Under the pieces are notes generated by a model. That model made no database searches. It was not told where the DNA came from and worked only from the letters and a program-made list of their open reading frames with translations. Positions 63,483 through 64,000 of a stretch of 64,000 nucleotides of DNA are shown here, piece after piece (position 1 is the stretch's first letter; each line of letters begins with the position of its first letter). The stretch comes from Candidatus Zymogenaceae bacterium (GTDB lineage: Bacteria > Desulfobacterota > Zymogenia > Zymogenales > Zymogenaceae), in NCBI GenBank assembly GCA_016933535.1, contig JAFGAS010000086.1:248001-312000 (forward strand). The letters run 5' to 3'. A program made the position numbers and the translations under genes.

Positions 63483-63980
63483 TTATTTATAGTGGCTCAG
63501 GATCTCTCCCACCATGCCCGGTTTTATCCTGCCATGCACTTGTTCGTCAACAACAACTACCGGACCCAGCCCGCAGGCCCCAAGGCACCGTACGGATTCC
63601 AGGGAGAACAACCGATCGGCCGTCGTTTCGCCCTCATTGATCCCGAGGGTGCGTTTGAGCGTCTCGGCGATGGCCCTGCCTCCCCGAACGTAGCAGGCCG
63701 TACCAAGACACACGCGGCAGGTATGTTTTCCGCGTGGAACCATAGTGAAGAAGGAATAGAAGGTCACCACCCCAAAGACCTGTGCGCGCGGAACACCAAG
63801 CCCCTCGGCTATGATCTCCTGGATCGAAACGGGGAGAAAGCCGAGAACGCCCTGGACCTCTTCCAGAACCGGGATAAGTCCTCCCGGTTTGCCCTTGAAA
63901 CGAGCAATTATCTTGTCGGTTTCTTTGAGTTGCTCCGGGGTAAATTCCTTAGTTATATCAACATCCGGCAGTTTCTTCAT
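63483..63980 (-). CDS. NuoE/HndA-like 24-kDa [2Fe-2S] subunit
   Basis: 165 residues. The helical N-terminus (KGKPGGLIPVLEEVQGVLGFLP) leads to the thioredoxin-like domain with CRVCLGTACYVRGG and VRCLGACGLGPVVVVDE. The four ligands are the C-x4-C and C-x3-C pairs of NuoE. It is the first visible gene of the four-gene operon; a promoter should lie at or beyond 63981. With the HndB-like, NuoF-GltD and FdhA genes it copies the hndABCD order, with FdhA replacing the hydrogenase. Confidence 0.92.
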   Translation of the reverse strand: MKKLPDVDITKEFTPEQLKETDKIIARFKGKPGGLIPVLEEVQGVLGFLPVSIQEIIAEGLGVPRAQVFGVVTFYSFFTMVPRGKHTCRVCLGTACYVRGGRAIAETLKRTLGINEGETTADRLFSLESVRCLGACGLGPVVVVDEQVHGRIKPGMVGEILSHYK

Positions 63981-64000
63981 AAACGACTCCTACTCTACGG

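Overview
The window looks like chromosome of a strictly anaerobic, Gram-negative bacterium of the former Deltaproteobacteria (Desulfobacterota or a near relative). This is inferred from gene content, not from a marker search: a UGA-encoded (selenocysteine) formate dehydrogenase built on an Hnd/Nuo-type electron-transfer module, a ferredoxin-linked 2-oxoacid oxidoreductase, a corrinoid/pterin methyltransferase pair, an NDP-forming acyl-CoA synthetase subunit, a UXX-type selenoprotein and sigma-54 regulation.

Layout. 1-3.2 kb: end of an unknown gene, rimI, and a phosphate transporter (pit plus DUF47) with a universal stress protein. 3.3-10.1 kb: an AMIN-domain protein, the corrinoid protein/methyltransferase pair, then nudix, methyltransferase and threonine aldolase genes and an ornithine-cyclodeaminase-type gene. 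10.2-13.8 kb: purM-purN-DUF523, a lipase and a very small gene that standard calling misses, a glutaredoxin-like selenoprotein with two in-frame UGA codons. 14-21.2 kb (minus strand): the ffh-rpsP-khpA-rimM-trmD-rplS-rnhB-yraN block with a membrane-inserted SMC-like ATPase. 21.3-27 kb: 2-oxoacid:ferredoxin oxidoreductase (four subunits) with an ACT protein, and the acyl-CoA synthetase subunit. 27.1-31.8 kb: a probable 6S RNA, tRNA-Ala, a PadR regulator, acyl-CoA ligase plus acyltransferase, and tRNA-Glu. 31.9-41 kb: a rhomboid gene broken by a stop codon, an M24 peptidase, a KDPG aldolase followed by a decayed KDG kinase, a sigma-54 activator whose receiver lacks the phospho-Asp, a pseudo-receiver, a hemerythrin-like protein and a DUF389 membrane protein.

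41.12-48.58 kb is a 7.4-kb integrated element. It sits in a tRNA-Pro(GGG) gene, is bounded by a 46-bp direct repeat, and carries a tyrosine integrase, a replication-initiator-like gene and an unfamiliar four-gene cargo: two secreted Cys-rich proteins and two membrane zinc-ribbon proteins. The element carries its own repeated palindrome (TTCCGA-N4-TCGGAA, four copies) and an 8-mer (TGGTTCAA, five copies) that clusters at both ends.

48.8-56 kb (minus strand) is the thrS-infC-rpmI-rplT-pheS-pheT-ihfA block, in which infC appears to start at AUA just after the thrS stop. 56-57 kb holds tRNA-Val, a TPR lipoprotein and hfq. 57.1-64 kb is a four-gene formate dehydrogenase operon: NuoE-like, HndB-like, a NuoF-GltD fusion and selenocysteine FdhA. 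Its two flavin modules suggest electron bifurcation or confurcation among formate, NAD(P) and possibly ferredoxin.
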